Assembly (NCBI RefSeq): GCF_900637845.1 | Contig: NZ_LR134439.1 | Coordinates: forward strand, 558,001 to 622,000 | DNA from: Erysipelothrix rhusiopathiae | Lineage (GTDB): Bacteria > Bacillota_I > Bacilli_A > Erysipelotrichales > Erysipelotrichaceae | DNA length: 64,000 nucleotides | Reading direction: 5' to 3' | Notes under the pieces: generated by a model | The model's database searches: none | The model's input: only the letters and a program-made list of their open reading frames with translations | Told to the model about the DNA's origin: nothing | Program-made: the position numbers and the translations under genes | Shown: in pieces, positions 16,834 through 24,878 of the stretch | Position numbering within the stretch: the stretch's first letter is position 1 | How the letters are laid out: every line of letters starts with the position of its first letter

Positions 16834-17358
16834 CTAATTGACCCGATTTCGTAAGAATATAATCTCGGACAAGCGTCCTTCATGATTGATAAGCATCGCA
16901 CCGACAAGAGAAATTAACCCCACATCTAAGAAAACATCTTTAAGATCAAAAGAAAATTGAGATAAGGATTGTGTCGTGTATTGAATCCAGTTGAGTGATC
17001 CACCCCATAATGTTTGATCGAGAATCGAGGCTAAGGTAGCACTGGTAATGAGTGCAACACTAATACGATAATGACTGTCTAAACGTCGATTATCAATCCC
17101 GATATGATAGATTAAGTACATGATGATAATAATAAACAGGGCAATACGCATGAGTAAGATAAAATGCGCTGAAAAAGTTAGATTAAACGTATCTTTCATA
17201 AAATGATTTATCCAACTTAAATCTTGACTGAATTGTGGATGGATTTGTAGTGAATCTCCCCACAGATATAGTGTCGATTGATTTAAGGTTGATGCAACAT
17301 AATACTTACTTCCTTGATCAACAATTAGAAAGCTTAATACCCATAGCATTGTTTTCAT
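16834..17358 (-). CDS. LspA-like (signal peptidase II family) membrane protein, divergent
   Basis: 174 residues with four hydrophobic segments. The N-terminal VDQGSKYYVA matches the DQxxK of lipoprotein signal peptidase. Two aspartates sit where LspA carries its catalytic pair: Asp114 in LASILDQ (family: G-N-x-x-D-R) and Asp141 in FDLKDVF (family: F-N-x-A-D). The usual GGAxxN stretch is not recognisable and the first periplasmic loop is unusual, so it may have changed substrate or lost activity. It stands alone behind GGGGGG. A canonical lspA would be expected elsewhere in the genome. Confidence 0.6.
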   Translation of the reverse strand: MKTMLWVLSFLIVDQGSKYYVASTLNQSTLYLWGDSLQIHPQFSQDLSWINHFMKDTFNLTFSAHFILLMRIALFIIIIMYLIYHIGIDNRRLDSHYRISVALITSATLASILDQTLWGGSLNWIQYTTQSLSQFSFDLKDVFLDVGLISLVGAMLINHEGRLSEIIFLRNRVN

Positions 17359-17421
17359 AAGAATCCCCCCCTATGTATGTAAATTATAGGGGGGACGTGT
17401 GATATTTATGTGCAAAAAAAA

Positions 17422-17444
17422 CACTAAAGTGTTGTACTTTAGTG
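17422..17444 (-). terminator. Terminator of the leftward gene at 17449
   Basis: 8-bp stem cactaaag / ctttagtg with a 7-nt loop. The A run at 17414-17421 is the U tract on the minus strand. Confidence 0.75.
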
Positions 17445-17448
17445 CCGC

Positions 17449-17895
17449 TTACGCGCCTTTAACCAAATCAAAGGCTTTTTGAGTGATGGTATCCATAATA
17501 GAACCACGTGTTTCTTCTTTGACATCTTGTGCAGATAAGGCATCATTTAAATCATTCACAACATCAAACGATTTATTGCGAATCATTGTTTCCATAAGTG
17601 ATTTTACGACTTTTACGCCGGTATCAACACTTAATTGTGATGTAATGGTTTTGATTATTACATCGAAGAATTGATTTCCTTGTGTACTATCCGTTTTTGT
17701 GAAATGAGATAGTGCTTGGTTCATCAGATTTTGGACTAAATCTTCTTGACTTGTTTTCTTCAACATCTCCATAACCATTGCGGAAGGATTATTTGCTAGA
17801 CCCATTAAGGACTTCACATCGAAGTTATCCATCAAAGCATCTGTTGTTTCGTCTTGCGGTAGAAATTGCTTCACTAAATCTTTTAAATTTGCCAT
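17449..17895 (-). CDS. Hypothetical helical protein
   Basis: 148 residues, no signal peptide or membrane segment, predicted all-helical with many Met, Lys and Asp residues. CAAGGAGAC precedes the ATG and a clear terminator follows, so it is a real single-gene unit. I do not recognise the family. Amphipathic helices with regular Leu/Val/Met spacing suggest an oligomeric cytoplasmic protein. Confidence 0.6.
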   Translation of the reverse strand: MANLKDLVKQFLPQDETTDALMDNFDVKSLMGLANNPSAMVMEMLKKTSQEDLVQNLMNQALSHFTKTDSTQGNQFFDVIIKTITSQLSVDTGVKVVKSLMETMIRNKSFDVVNDLNDALSAQDVKEETRGSIMDTITQKAFDLVKGA

Positions 17896-18049
17896 ATTGG
17901 TCTCCTTGTTTTATCTATTATAACGGATTAAAACATGAACAATGAGTGAAACGCTAGAAAAATCATGAAATTATTACCCAACCTTTGTTGAGAATCATCA
18001 AGAGCTTCAAAATATTGATATAATAAGACTAATATTTGAGGGGATATTT

Positions 18050-19402
18050 ATGAAGAAGATAACACATATTTGGTTTTTTCTTGCAGTGCTTGCAGGTGGA
18101 TTTACCGCGCTTATAATACCAGAAAGAAGGATTACAGGTCTTTACTTCTCAACTGTTTTCTTGAGTTTAGGTTATATTCCACATGGGGTTTTTGAACTCA
18201 AAATGGAATATGGAACGCAAGATCCTTGGTACCACGAGGCAACCTTGAAAGCTGTATTGCTTTTTATTGCGTTTAAATACAGAAATATAACAACGTATCG
18301 TGAACTCGGTACACTTGTTTTTGCTTTCTTTGTTTTGTGGATTACGTATAAAAAACTCTTTGGAATTCGTATTGATTATCGTCGTAAACGTCGGGCAGAA
18401 ACGCATTCGTCCCGAGAACTAAAATTAACCCGTAGCGATTATGTGCACAATGAAGGTTCATCATCAACTTGCGAAGCAAATCCAAATCAACCAAATCTTG
18501 AAAGACTCATACATCAATTTGTTTTGGAGTATCAAGACTTATCATCTTTGAGTCTGGTTCAAATTGGAAGACTTTATGCGTATCATGAAGCGAATGGCTT
18601 GGATGTATTTCCTTTGCATCAACTCGTTGTAACGATAGCACTCGCACATAAGAAAACGAAAGATATGGCGATGTTTTATCGTGCAATTGAGTGGAAGGAT
18701 ATTCTAAGGTTTTTAAAGCGAAATTTAGATCAAGATGTCTACCGTGAATTTCGGAAAACATACCGCATGCATCACGATAATTTTAAGTACAGACAAGCAT
18801 TTCTCATGACTGATGTTTCAAGTTTTTCGTTACTGAATAACGTTCTCACGAATAAACATGATGAAAACATCTATTTAACGCAACATAGCCTCTCTGACCA
18901 AATATTAGTTTCTAGCTTTGTAGCTTATGCAATCAATGCTATTTTTATTATGGATCGAATGGGTAAATACATCTATTCCACATCGGATTTGGGAGTGTAT
19001 CTATTAAATAATGAGAATCCTGAAGAACCTGTTGGAACCATGTGTTCACACGAAAAAATCGAATTATTGGAACTGTTTTCGGATGTATTACCCGGTATAA
19101 CGGCGTGTTTTTTAGACCTCGTTCTCAAATCATTTTTTGAAAAGCAAAATGCATTAACTTGGGACTATCAGATAACAGCAGATTTAGATTTATTTGCGAA
19201 TATGAAGAAACAAGTAACCGATAAAGTTTTAGCGGATTCTAGACAAGCACCAACCATTGCATTTGAATGGGCGATGTTGATGAAACATTCTTCCAAGCTG
19301 ACTTCCGTATCACTGTGGGATTTATTACGTTTTTCATCGACACTCTCATCATTTGAGACAATGTATATTCGGGAATGGCAAGAAAACGCAATGAACCCAT
19401 AA
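18050..19402 (+). CDS. Membrane protein with four N-terminal helices and a cytoplasmic domain, unknown function
   Basis: 450 residues. About four hydrophobic segments (residues 5-110) are followed by a basic linker (RRKRRAE near 125) and a soluble C-terminal part of about 300 residues. It is a paralog of the protein at 19472: same order of membrane segments, and matching AYAINAIFIMDRMGKYIYST versus AYTFNEILIVDRMGMDVFSY. A TTGAGGGG site supports the start. There is no known motif. Sensor-like architecture (membrane bundle plus cytoplasmic helical domain) is only a shape argument. Confidence 0.65.
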   Translation: MKKITHIWFFLAVLAGGFTALIIPERRITGLYFSTVFLSLGYIPHGVFELKMEYGTQDPWYHEATLKAVLLFIAFKYRNITTYRELGTLVFAFFVLWITYKKLFGIRIDYRRKRRAETHSSRELKLTRSDYVHNEGSSSTCEANPNQPNLERLIHQFVLEYQDLSSLSLVQIGRLYAYHEANGLDVFPLHQLVVTIALAHKKTKDMAMFYRAIEWKDILRFLKRNLDQDVYREFRKTYRMHHDNFKYRQAFLMTDVSSFSLLNNVLTNKHDENIYLTQHSLSDQILVSSFVAYAINAIFIMDRMGKYIYSTSDLGVYLLNNENPEEPVGTMCSHEKIELLELFSDVLPGITACFLDLVLKSFFEKQNALTWDYQITADLDLFANMKKQVTDKVLADSRQAPTIAFEWAMLMKHSSKLTSVSLWDLLRFSSTLSSFETMYIREWQENAMNP

Positions 19403-19471
19403 AATTAAGATGATTATCAAAGACGCCGGAAATAAAACTTGTTATAATGAGGAAGATTAAGGAGGACTTAT

Positions 19472-20371
19472 ATGCGAAAATTTAAATTTAAATGGCTTCT
19501 TTTAGTCAGTGCTCTTGTTTATGCGTATTACTCATTTTTCTATAAGTCACCTGAAACTGGAATGCCATTTGCGCTTCTTACGATTTTGCTTTCATGGTTT
19601 GTTCTGGAGTGTTATTTTGAATTCTTGTATAAAAAACGAAAGTTAACTTTCAAATTCAGTGAACGAATTATTATCGGGTCATCCTCAATTTTAATGATGA
19701 TTGGGATTACCGGTGGGAATTTAGGCATGTTGTCTCGTTATCATCTTGTAATATTCACAAGTCTATGGCTTGGACTCTTGATACTGAGTGCGGTGTATTT
19801 ATTACATCATGTGGATGTTGACCCACGTAGCCGTGTTTTAAAAATGTTTGTGGAACAAATGAACCAGGTTTCCGAATTTGGTCTGCAAAGGATGCATGCG
19901 CTTTATCAAGCGATGGTTTTGACCGCACCGAAATTCCCCATTGATAATCTTGTATTGACGCTCTATGCAGACCTAATACAGTACGATCATCTTAATTTCG
20001 AGATACCCTCTCAAAAATTAGAACACTTTATCAGTCACAATGTTCCTCAAAATCAAATCATCGAACTGTTGAATCATCATAAACTTGAAAATCATTTTGA
20101 AGGCATTCAAGAAAGTATTGGGAAGACACTGAAAGATGTTCTTGAAGATGGAACGTTTGAAGTGACGGGTGTATCTCCACTCTATATGATGGTTGTATTT
20201 GCCTACACCTTTAATGAAATTCTTATTGTTGATCGTATGGGTATGGATGTGTTTTCTTATCAGGTTCAAAGTTCTGAAAATACATCGAAAAAAACACCGT
20301 ATCATAAATCGCTTCAACGAAATGATGCCTTTGGTATTTTACGTTTGTTGCGTGAAAAGTCTATAGACTAG
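19472..20371 (+). CDS. Membrane protein, paralog of the preceding gene, unknown function
   Basis: 299 residues with four hydrophobic segments in the first 115 residues, then a helical soluble part. It is shorter than its upstream neighbour mainly in the linker and the C-terminal end. The shared N-x-I-x-I-x-D-R-M-G stretch marks the two as a tandem duplication. AAGGAGG precedes the ATG, and a very strong terminator at 20388 ends the unit. The 69-bp gap from the preceding gene fits co-transcription. Confidence 0.65.
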   Translation: MRKFKFKWLLLVSALVYAYYSFFYKSPETGMPFALLTILLSWFVLECYFEFLYKKRKLTFKFSERIIIGSSSILMMIGITGGNLGMLSRYHLVIFTSLWLGLLILSAVYLLHHVDVDPRSRVLKMFVEQMNQVSEFGLQRMHALYQAMVLTAPKFPIDNLVLTLYADLIQYDHLNFEIPSQKLEHFISHNVPQNQIIELLNHHKLENHFEGIQESIGKTLKDVLEDGTFEVTGVSPLYMMVVFAYTFNEILIVDRMGMDVFSYQVQSSENTSKKTPYHKSLQRNDAFGILRLLREKSID

Positions 20372-20387
20372 CAGATAACTTGAAACA

Positions 20388-20428
20388 AAAACCCCCATAT
20401 TCATCACCAAAGTGAATATGGGGGTTTT
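20388..20428. terminator. Strong bidirectional terminator
   Basis: 16-bp perfect stem (20388-20403 with 20413-20428) with five consecutive G-C pairs and a 9-nt loop, flanked by A and T runs, between convergent genes. Confidence 0.9.
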
Positions 20429-20429
20429 A

Positions 20430-20642
20430 TTAAGACCCTATTTGCTTATAAACCAAGATAATTTCGCGATCATAATGTTTTGCCGTCCAACCCGCTAAAC
20501 GCTCACGTGAAGTACGGTTTGCATGGGAATGCCCGAGATACTCAATATCATCTTGATTAATGAATAATTCCATTTGTTTTAAGGCGTCTAATGGTTCTTC
20601 GTCTAAACTACTGTGGTCTTGGAAAACTTTAGTTTTAATCAT
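20430..20642 (-). CDS. Small hypothetical protein
   Basis: 70 residues, hydrophilic, starting MIKTKVF behind AGAGGAGG. The N-terminal MIKTKVF and the acidic middle faintly resemble the small Cse60-type proteins of bacilli, but the match is too weak to name it. It follows the gene at 20653 by 10 bp in the same direction and is probably co-transcribed with it. Confidence 0.5.
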   Translation of the reverse strand: MIKTKVFQDHSSLDEEPLDALKQMELFINQDDIEYLGHSHANRTSRERLAGWTAKHYDREIILVYKQIGS

Positions 20643-20652
20643 ATAACCTCCT

Positions 20653-21063
20653 CTAAGATTGATGATTGATTGTTCTTATAATATTCTCAGTACAGCGCAT
20701 CATTTCACGTAATGCTTCTTTTGCTTCCGCAATATTTCCTTGTATTAAGAAATCAGCATAAAGATTATCAAAGAAATAATGTGAAATGGTATGGAACGGT
20801 TTTACATCAATGATGTTTGGCCTACTTTGATTAAAGGTTTCCAGTTCACATTCAAATTGGCGTGCCAAATCTTTTACATGTGCAAGATTTACTTCAGCGG
20901 ATTCAATTTTATGATATTTTGTGTATGTCATATAATAATTTCCACTTAAAAGATCCAATAAGCCCCAATTAGAAGCACCATCCATCGTTGAGAGTGCATT
21001 TTCAAGTGCTTTCCTTAAATCATTGCCCACACGTATGAGTTCATCACTAAGATTTTGTTGCAT
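20653..21063 (-). CDS. Helical protein of unknown function (paralog of 16331-16747)
   Basis: 136 residues. The ATG at 21063 is used; an in-frame GTG at 21072 would overlap the ribosome site AGAGGTG. It shares the central WGLLDLLSGNYYMTYTKYHKIESA-type signature and the C-terminal FFDNLYADFLIQGNIAEAKEAL with the protein at 16331. Probably cytoplasmic and oligomeric. Function unknown. Confidence 0.68.
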   Translation of the reverse strand: MQQNLSDELIRVGNDLRKALENALSTMDGASNWGLLDLLSGNYYMTYTKYHKIESAEVNLAHVKDLARQFECELETFNQSRPNIIDVKPFHTISHYFFDNLYADFLIQGNIAEAKEALREMMRCTENIIRTINHQS

Positions 21064-21160
21064 GAGAATCACCTCTTGTAAATGTATTATACCATAAGAT
21101 TTTTGCTGTTATTCACACAACATTGTGAAGATATTGTTAAAGTAGGAACAGGAGGTTCAT

Positions 21161-22336
21161 ATGGAAAATTTCAAAACGATACGCAATCGACGTGATGACC
21201 GTTCCTATAAGTGGATGGAGATGGATCAAAGTGCTCCACATCACGGTGACGATGCGTTCCCTTTTACAGTAGCAGATGTAGATTTCTTTCATCCTAAAGC
21301 ATTAACAGAAGGATTAAAAGATTATCTTGATGATATGGTTTTTGGTTATACTGCACCAAGTAATGCGTATTATGATGCTGTTATTCGTTGGTATCAAAGA
21401 CGCCACCAATGGCATTTAAAACTAGATTGGATTCTTCAAGCCCCAGGTGTTGTCGTAGCGATTAATAATGCCCTCAAGGCCTTTACACGTACCGGAGATG
21501 GCGTCTTGATTATGACCCCAGTTTATTATCCCTTTAAGCGAAGTATTGAAAATTTAGATCGAAAGGTTGTTGAGACAAAACTTGTGGAAGTGGATGATGT
21601 CATGGTGATTGATTTCAAGGATTTTGAAGCAAAGGCTTCAGATGAAAATACGAAAGTGCTTTTATTATGCAGTCCGCATAATCCAGTTGGGCGTGTATGG
21701 AGTCATCATGAACTAAGTCGCATCGAAGCAATTTGTTCGAAACATAATGTTTTAGTGTTTGCAGATGAGATTCACGGTGATTTGATCATGCCAGGCTATA
21801 CCTTTATTCCGTATGCATCATTAAGCGATAAAGCCTGCAGTCATACGATTACGTTTGCTTCCGCAAGCAAGTCGTTTAATCTTGCAGGGCTTCAAAATGC
21901 GCATGTGATTATCGCATCGGAATCGTTAAGAAATCAGTATAAAGAGCATGTTTCTCGTGCCAGTGGGTCGTTAAGTACTAATATTTTGGGATTAGCTGCA
22001 ACACAAATTGCGTACACTCAATGTGAAACGTGGTTTGATGAATTTGTTGAACTGATTGCTCAGAATCATCACTTGGTTCAAACATTTGTCGAGAAAGAAC
22101 AACTCCCCATTCGTGTTTTTCCTCTTGAAGGGACTTATCTTCAATGGCTTGATTTCCGAGATGTTGGTTTTTCTGAAGATGTATTAATAGAGAAATTGAT
22201 AGCACACGATGTGTTTTTAAGTAATGGTTCAAAATTTGGGGATTCGGGAGATGGATTTATGCGCATGAATCTTGCTTGTCCTCAGTCAATTTTAGAAGCT
22301 GCGCTCAAGCGAATCCAATCTGCTATTCAAGAGTGA
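21161..22336 (+). CDS. MalY/PatB family PLP-dependent aminotransferase / C-S lyase
   Basis: 391 residues, class I/II aminotransferase fold. The family-specific N-terminal DDAFPFTVADVDF, the SPHNPVGRVW motif, ADEIHGDL for the pyridine ring and the PLP lysine Lys237 in SASKSFNLAGLQ are all visible. MalY/PatB proteins are mostly cystathionine or cysteine-S-conjugate beta-lyases giving pyruvate, ammonia and a thiol. The gene stands alone behind CAGGAGG and ends on a palindromic terminator. Confidence 0.88.
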   Translation: MENFKTIRNRRDDRSYKWMEMDQSAPHHGDDAFPFTVADVDFFHPKALTEGLKDYLDDMVFGYTAPSNAYYDAVIRWYQRRHQWHLKLDWILQAPGVVVAINNALKAFTRTGDGVLIMTPVYYPFKRSIENLDRKVVETKLVEVDDVMVIDFKDFEAKASDENTKVLLLCSPHNPVGRVWSHHELSRIEAICSKHNVLVFADEIHGDLIMPGYTFIPYASLSDKACSHTITFASASKSFNLAGLQNAHVIIASESLRNQYKEHVSRASGSLSTNILGLAATQIAYTQCETWFDEFVELIAQNHHLVQTFVEKEQLPIRVFPLEGTYLQWLDFRDVGFSEDVLIEKLIAHDVFLSNGSKFGDSGDGFMRMNLACPQSILEAALKRIQSAIQE

Positions 22337-22352
22337 TGAATTCATCACTCTT
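22329..22352 (+). terminator. Palindromic terminator overlapping the aminotransferase stop
   Basis: aagagtgatgaa and ttcatcactctt are exact reverse complements, followed by TTTTAT. The stop codon TGA lies within the stem. Confidence 0.75.
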
Positions 22353-22386
22353 TTTATGTATAATAAGAGAAAGATTGGAGTTTTAT

Positions 22387-23559
22387 ATGAAAAATATTGT
22401 TGTTATTGGAGGCGGTCCATCGGGGATGATGGCTGCAATTTCTGCTAAGATAAATCATCCTCAAGCTCATGTTATATTACTTGAACGCAATGAACGATTA
22501 GGAAAAAAATTACGGATGACCGGAGGGGGACGCTGTAATGTTACCGCAAATGTAAGCAATGAAGAGGTTATTAAGCATGTGCCCAAAAATGGTAAATTCT
22601 TGTTTTCGAGTTTAACGAATTTTAACCCACAAAGCATTCAATCCTTTTTCCCTGAAAATGGTTGTCCTTTAAAAATTGAAGATCATCATCGTGTATTTCC
22701 AGAAAGTAACAAGTCTCAAGATATTGTAGAGGCATTGAATCGTAAGCTTTTGAATTCAGATGTTGAGGTTCATTTACATGCCTTTGTAACAGGGATCGAC
22801 ACTGCAAGTCAAGTTGTTCTTACTGAGACACGAAAATTTCCTTATGACCATCTAATTCTTGCAACAGGAAGTCGTACACTTCCTGGAACGGGTTCGGATG
22901 GAAACGGTTATGAACTTTCTAAATCACTGGGTCACTCAATTACAGATCTTGTACCTGCAGAAGTTCCTTTGGTTTCTAATGATCTTTTTGTTCAAGAGAA
23001 AACGTTACAAGGTTTATCGTTTCATGATGTAACGGTTCACGTGTATAAAGGTACTAAGATTAAACACAGTATTACTCATGATCTATTGTTTACTCATTTT
23101 GGAATTTCAGGTCCCGCTGCTTTACGTGCAAGTTTTTATGTTATGCGTATCTTAGATAAAGAGAATCCTGTAAACTTAAGCATTGATTTTTTACCGAAGA
23201 TTTCGTTAGAGCAATTACAAGCTCAAGAAGACTGGGAAGCCTTTGTTCAAGAACAAGGCATTCCAAAGCGTTTACTCGCTTATTTTAAAACATTTTGCAA
23301 AGGGGATCATGAAATCATTCAAACCCTTAAAAAATTCCCAATGACGGTTTATGCTACACGAGGATTTGCACATGCATTTGTGACGAATGGTGGCGTTAAT
23401 CTAAAAGAAATTGATCCAAAGACGATGCGTTCTAAGATTAATCCAACGATTTCTTTCTGTGGCGAGTTGATGGACTATAACGCCTACACAGGTGGTTTCA
23501 ATATAACTTCAGCATTTTCAACAGGTTATACAGCAGGACTTTTTGCACTTGAAGATTAG
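22387..23559 (+). CDS. FAD-dependent oxidoreductase, HI0933/YhiN family
   Basis: 390 residues. The start at 22387 places the dinucleotide-binding motif VIGGGPSGMMAA at the N-terminus; a longer frame would begin inside the previous gene. Further hallmarks are LLERNERLGKKLRMTGGGRCNVTA, typical of the HI0933 family, and C-terminal GGVNLKEIDPKTMRSK with the NAYTGGFNIT segment. Members bind FAD; one role proposed for relatives is NAD(P)H-dependent reduction, but the substrate is unknown. Confidence 0.87.
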   Translation: MKNIVVIGGGPSGMMAAISAKINHPQAHVILLERNERLGKKLRMTGGGRCNVTANVSNEEVIKHVPKNGKFLFSSLTNFNPQSIQSFFPENGCPLKIEDHHRVFPESNKSQDIVEALNRKLLNSDVEVHLHAFVTGIDTASQVVLTETRKFPYDHLILATGSRTLPGTGSDGNGYELSKSLGHSITDLVPAEVPLVSNDLFVQEKTLQGLSFHDVTVHVYKGTKIKHSITHDLLFTHFGISGPAALRASFYVMRILDKENPVNLSIDFLPKISLEQLQAQEDWEAFVQEQGIPKRLLAYFKTFCKGDHEIIQTLKKFPMTVYATRGFAHAFVTNGGVNLKEIDPKTMRSKINPTISFCGELMDYNAYTGGFNITSAFSTGYTAGLFALED

Positions 23560-23579
23560 TACACTACGGTGTACTTTTT
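23558..23579 (+). terminator. Terminator after the flavoprotein gene
   Basis: 7-bp stem agtacac / gtgtact, loop TACG, followed by TTTT. Confidence 0.7.
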
Positions 23580-23665
23580 CTTTGTTCATTAAAAGTATTG
23601 TAAAGGACAGTATATAGGTACAATATCAATTCATTCCATGCTATTATTATAGAAAAGGAGGCCGT

Positions 23666-24787
23666 ATGTCACAACAAAATCAAAATAATCGTACTGTACC
23701 ATCGTCATCTGTTGATAAGACACAAACCTTTTTGCCGAGTGATTCCAATAAGAATCGTACCCGTTGGATCATAATCTTATTGATTCTTGGTTTTATTTCG
23801 GTGGGTGGTTATTTTCTTTGGGATCATGTCTATCGTATCACGAAAATTGATCCGTTTGAGAATGTGAGTGTTCGGTTCCAAGGTGATGGTGAAGGTGCGA
23901 CTGGCTTTATTGAAATCAATAAGAAGTTAATCGAATCAGATCCACAACTAAATCGTGTGCATAAGGCAATTAAATATTCTCTTGAACCGAATCAGGATTT
24001 GAAAATTGGCGATCGGGTCGTCCTAAAAGCGAAAGTACCAGAATCGACACAACGCTTTATGGATTCAAATAAACTTCTATTTACGGATACCGAAAAGGTT
24101 TTTGTAGTTCAGGAAATTCATAACGAAGTGGTCTTTGATCCTTTCGATGGTTTTAAGTTAAGATTCAGCGGATCCAATGGTGAAGGTATTGCGGAAATGG
24201 ATACTTCCGGTGTTCTGTTAGCGGATGATGTTATGTCTGAATTGTTTTCGATGTTAGATTATTCAATTGTGAATCCAAGTGATTTATCGATTGGTGACTC
24301 GGTGACGGTGACGGTTAAACCTTCGACAGCAGGTAAGACCTTTATGTTAGAACACAGAATTATGCTCGCACAAACAAGTATGGCTTTTGATGTGGATACC
24401 TTGGCTAAAGTTCCGAAGAATACAGATGAGATTAATAATCTAGATCGTCTTCGTATTGACGCGAAGAAGCGGGTTGAGGATACGGTTAATGCGGATACGC
24501 AAGAGGTTTATGTCTGTTATGGCATTTTACCTAAGAATATTGCGAATGCTCGAGATCGTGATTCTCAACAAGCTTATGTGAATGGAACTTTAATGTTTGT
24601 TTATCAGTATGAGTATAATAATCGAATGTTTGCGATCGCTTCAGGCTATACCAACTTGATGTTGGAGAGGGATTTAATAGATGAGTCGATGTTGATGCCA
24701 ATGCAACCTGTCTCATACCAACAGTCGCTTGAAAATGTATTGCTGGAACTTCAGGATAATAATCTTACGTGTTCACCGACTTCTTAA
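23666..24787 (+). CDS. Single-pass membrane protein with duplicated extracellular domain, unknown function
   Basis: 373 residues. About 36 cytoplasmic residues rich in Gln, Asn and Ser precede one membrane helix (WIIILLILGFISVGGYFLW), leaving about 310 residues outside. The outside part begins with two related units of roughly 90 residues, each opening DPF-(E/D)-x-x-x-(V/L)-R-F-x-G-x-(D/N)-G-E-G and ending I-G-D-x-V-x-(L/V)-x-(A/V)-K. A third region follows without the motif. Start behind AAGGAGG. Similar duplicated domains occur behind zinc ribbons in streptococcal membrane proteins, to my recollection, without known role. Confidence 0.6.
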   Translation: MSQQNQNNRTVPSSSVDKTQTFLPSDSNKNRTRWIIILLILGFISVGGYFLWDHVYRITKIDPFENVSVRFQGDGEGATGFIEINKKLIESDPQLNRVHKAIKYSLEPNQDLKIGDRVVLKAKVPESTQRFMDSNKLLFTDTEKVFVVQEIHNEVVFDPFDGFKLRFSGSNGEGIAEMDTSGVLLADDVMSELFSMLDYSIVNPSDLSIGDSVTVTVKPSTAGKTFMLEHRIMLAQTSMAFDVDTLAKVPKNTDEINNLDRLRIDAKKRVEDTVNADTQEVYVCYGILPKNIANARDRDSQQAYVNGTLMFVYQYEYNNRMFAIASGYTNLMLERDLIDESMLMPMQPVSYQQSLENVLLELQDNNLTCSPTS

Positions 24788-24807
24788 TGCCTTCGGGCAT
24801 TTTTTTT
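24786..24807 (+). terminator. Terminator overlapping the membrane protein stop
   Basis: atgcc / ggcat stem closed by a stable TTCG loop, then eight T. Confidence 0.75.
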
Positions 24808-24878
24808 GCATGAGCGGTTTTGATTTAAGATTGATTAATGAAATTCGGTGCTATACTTGTCGTCGAAAGGAGTTAGTA

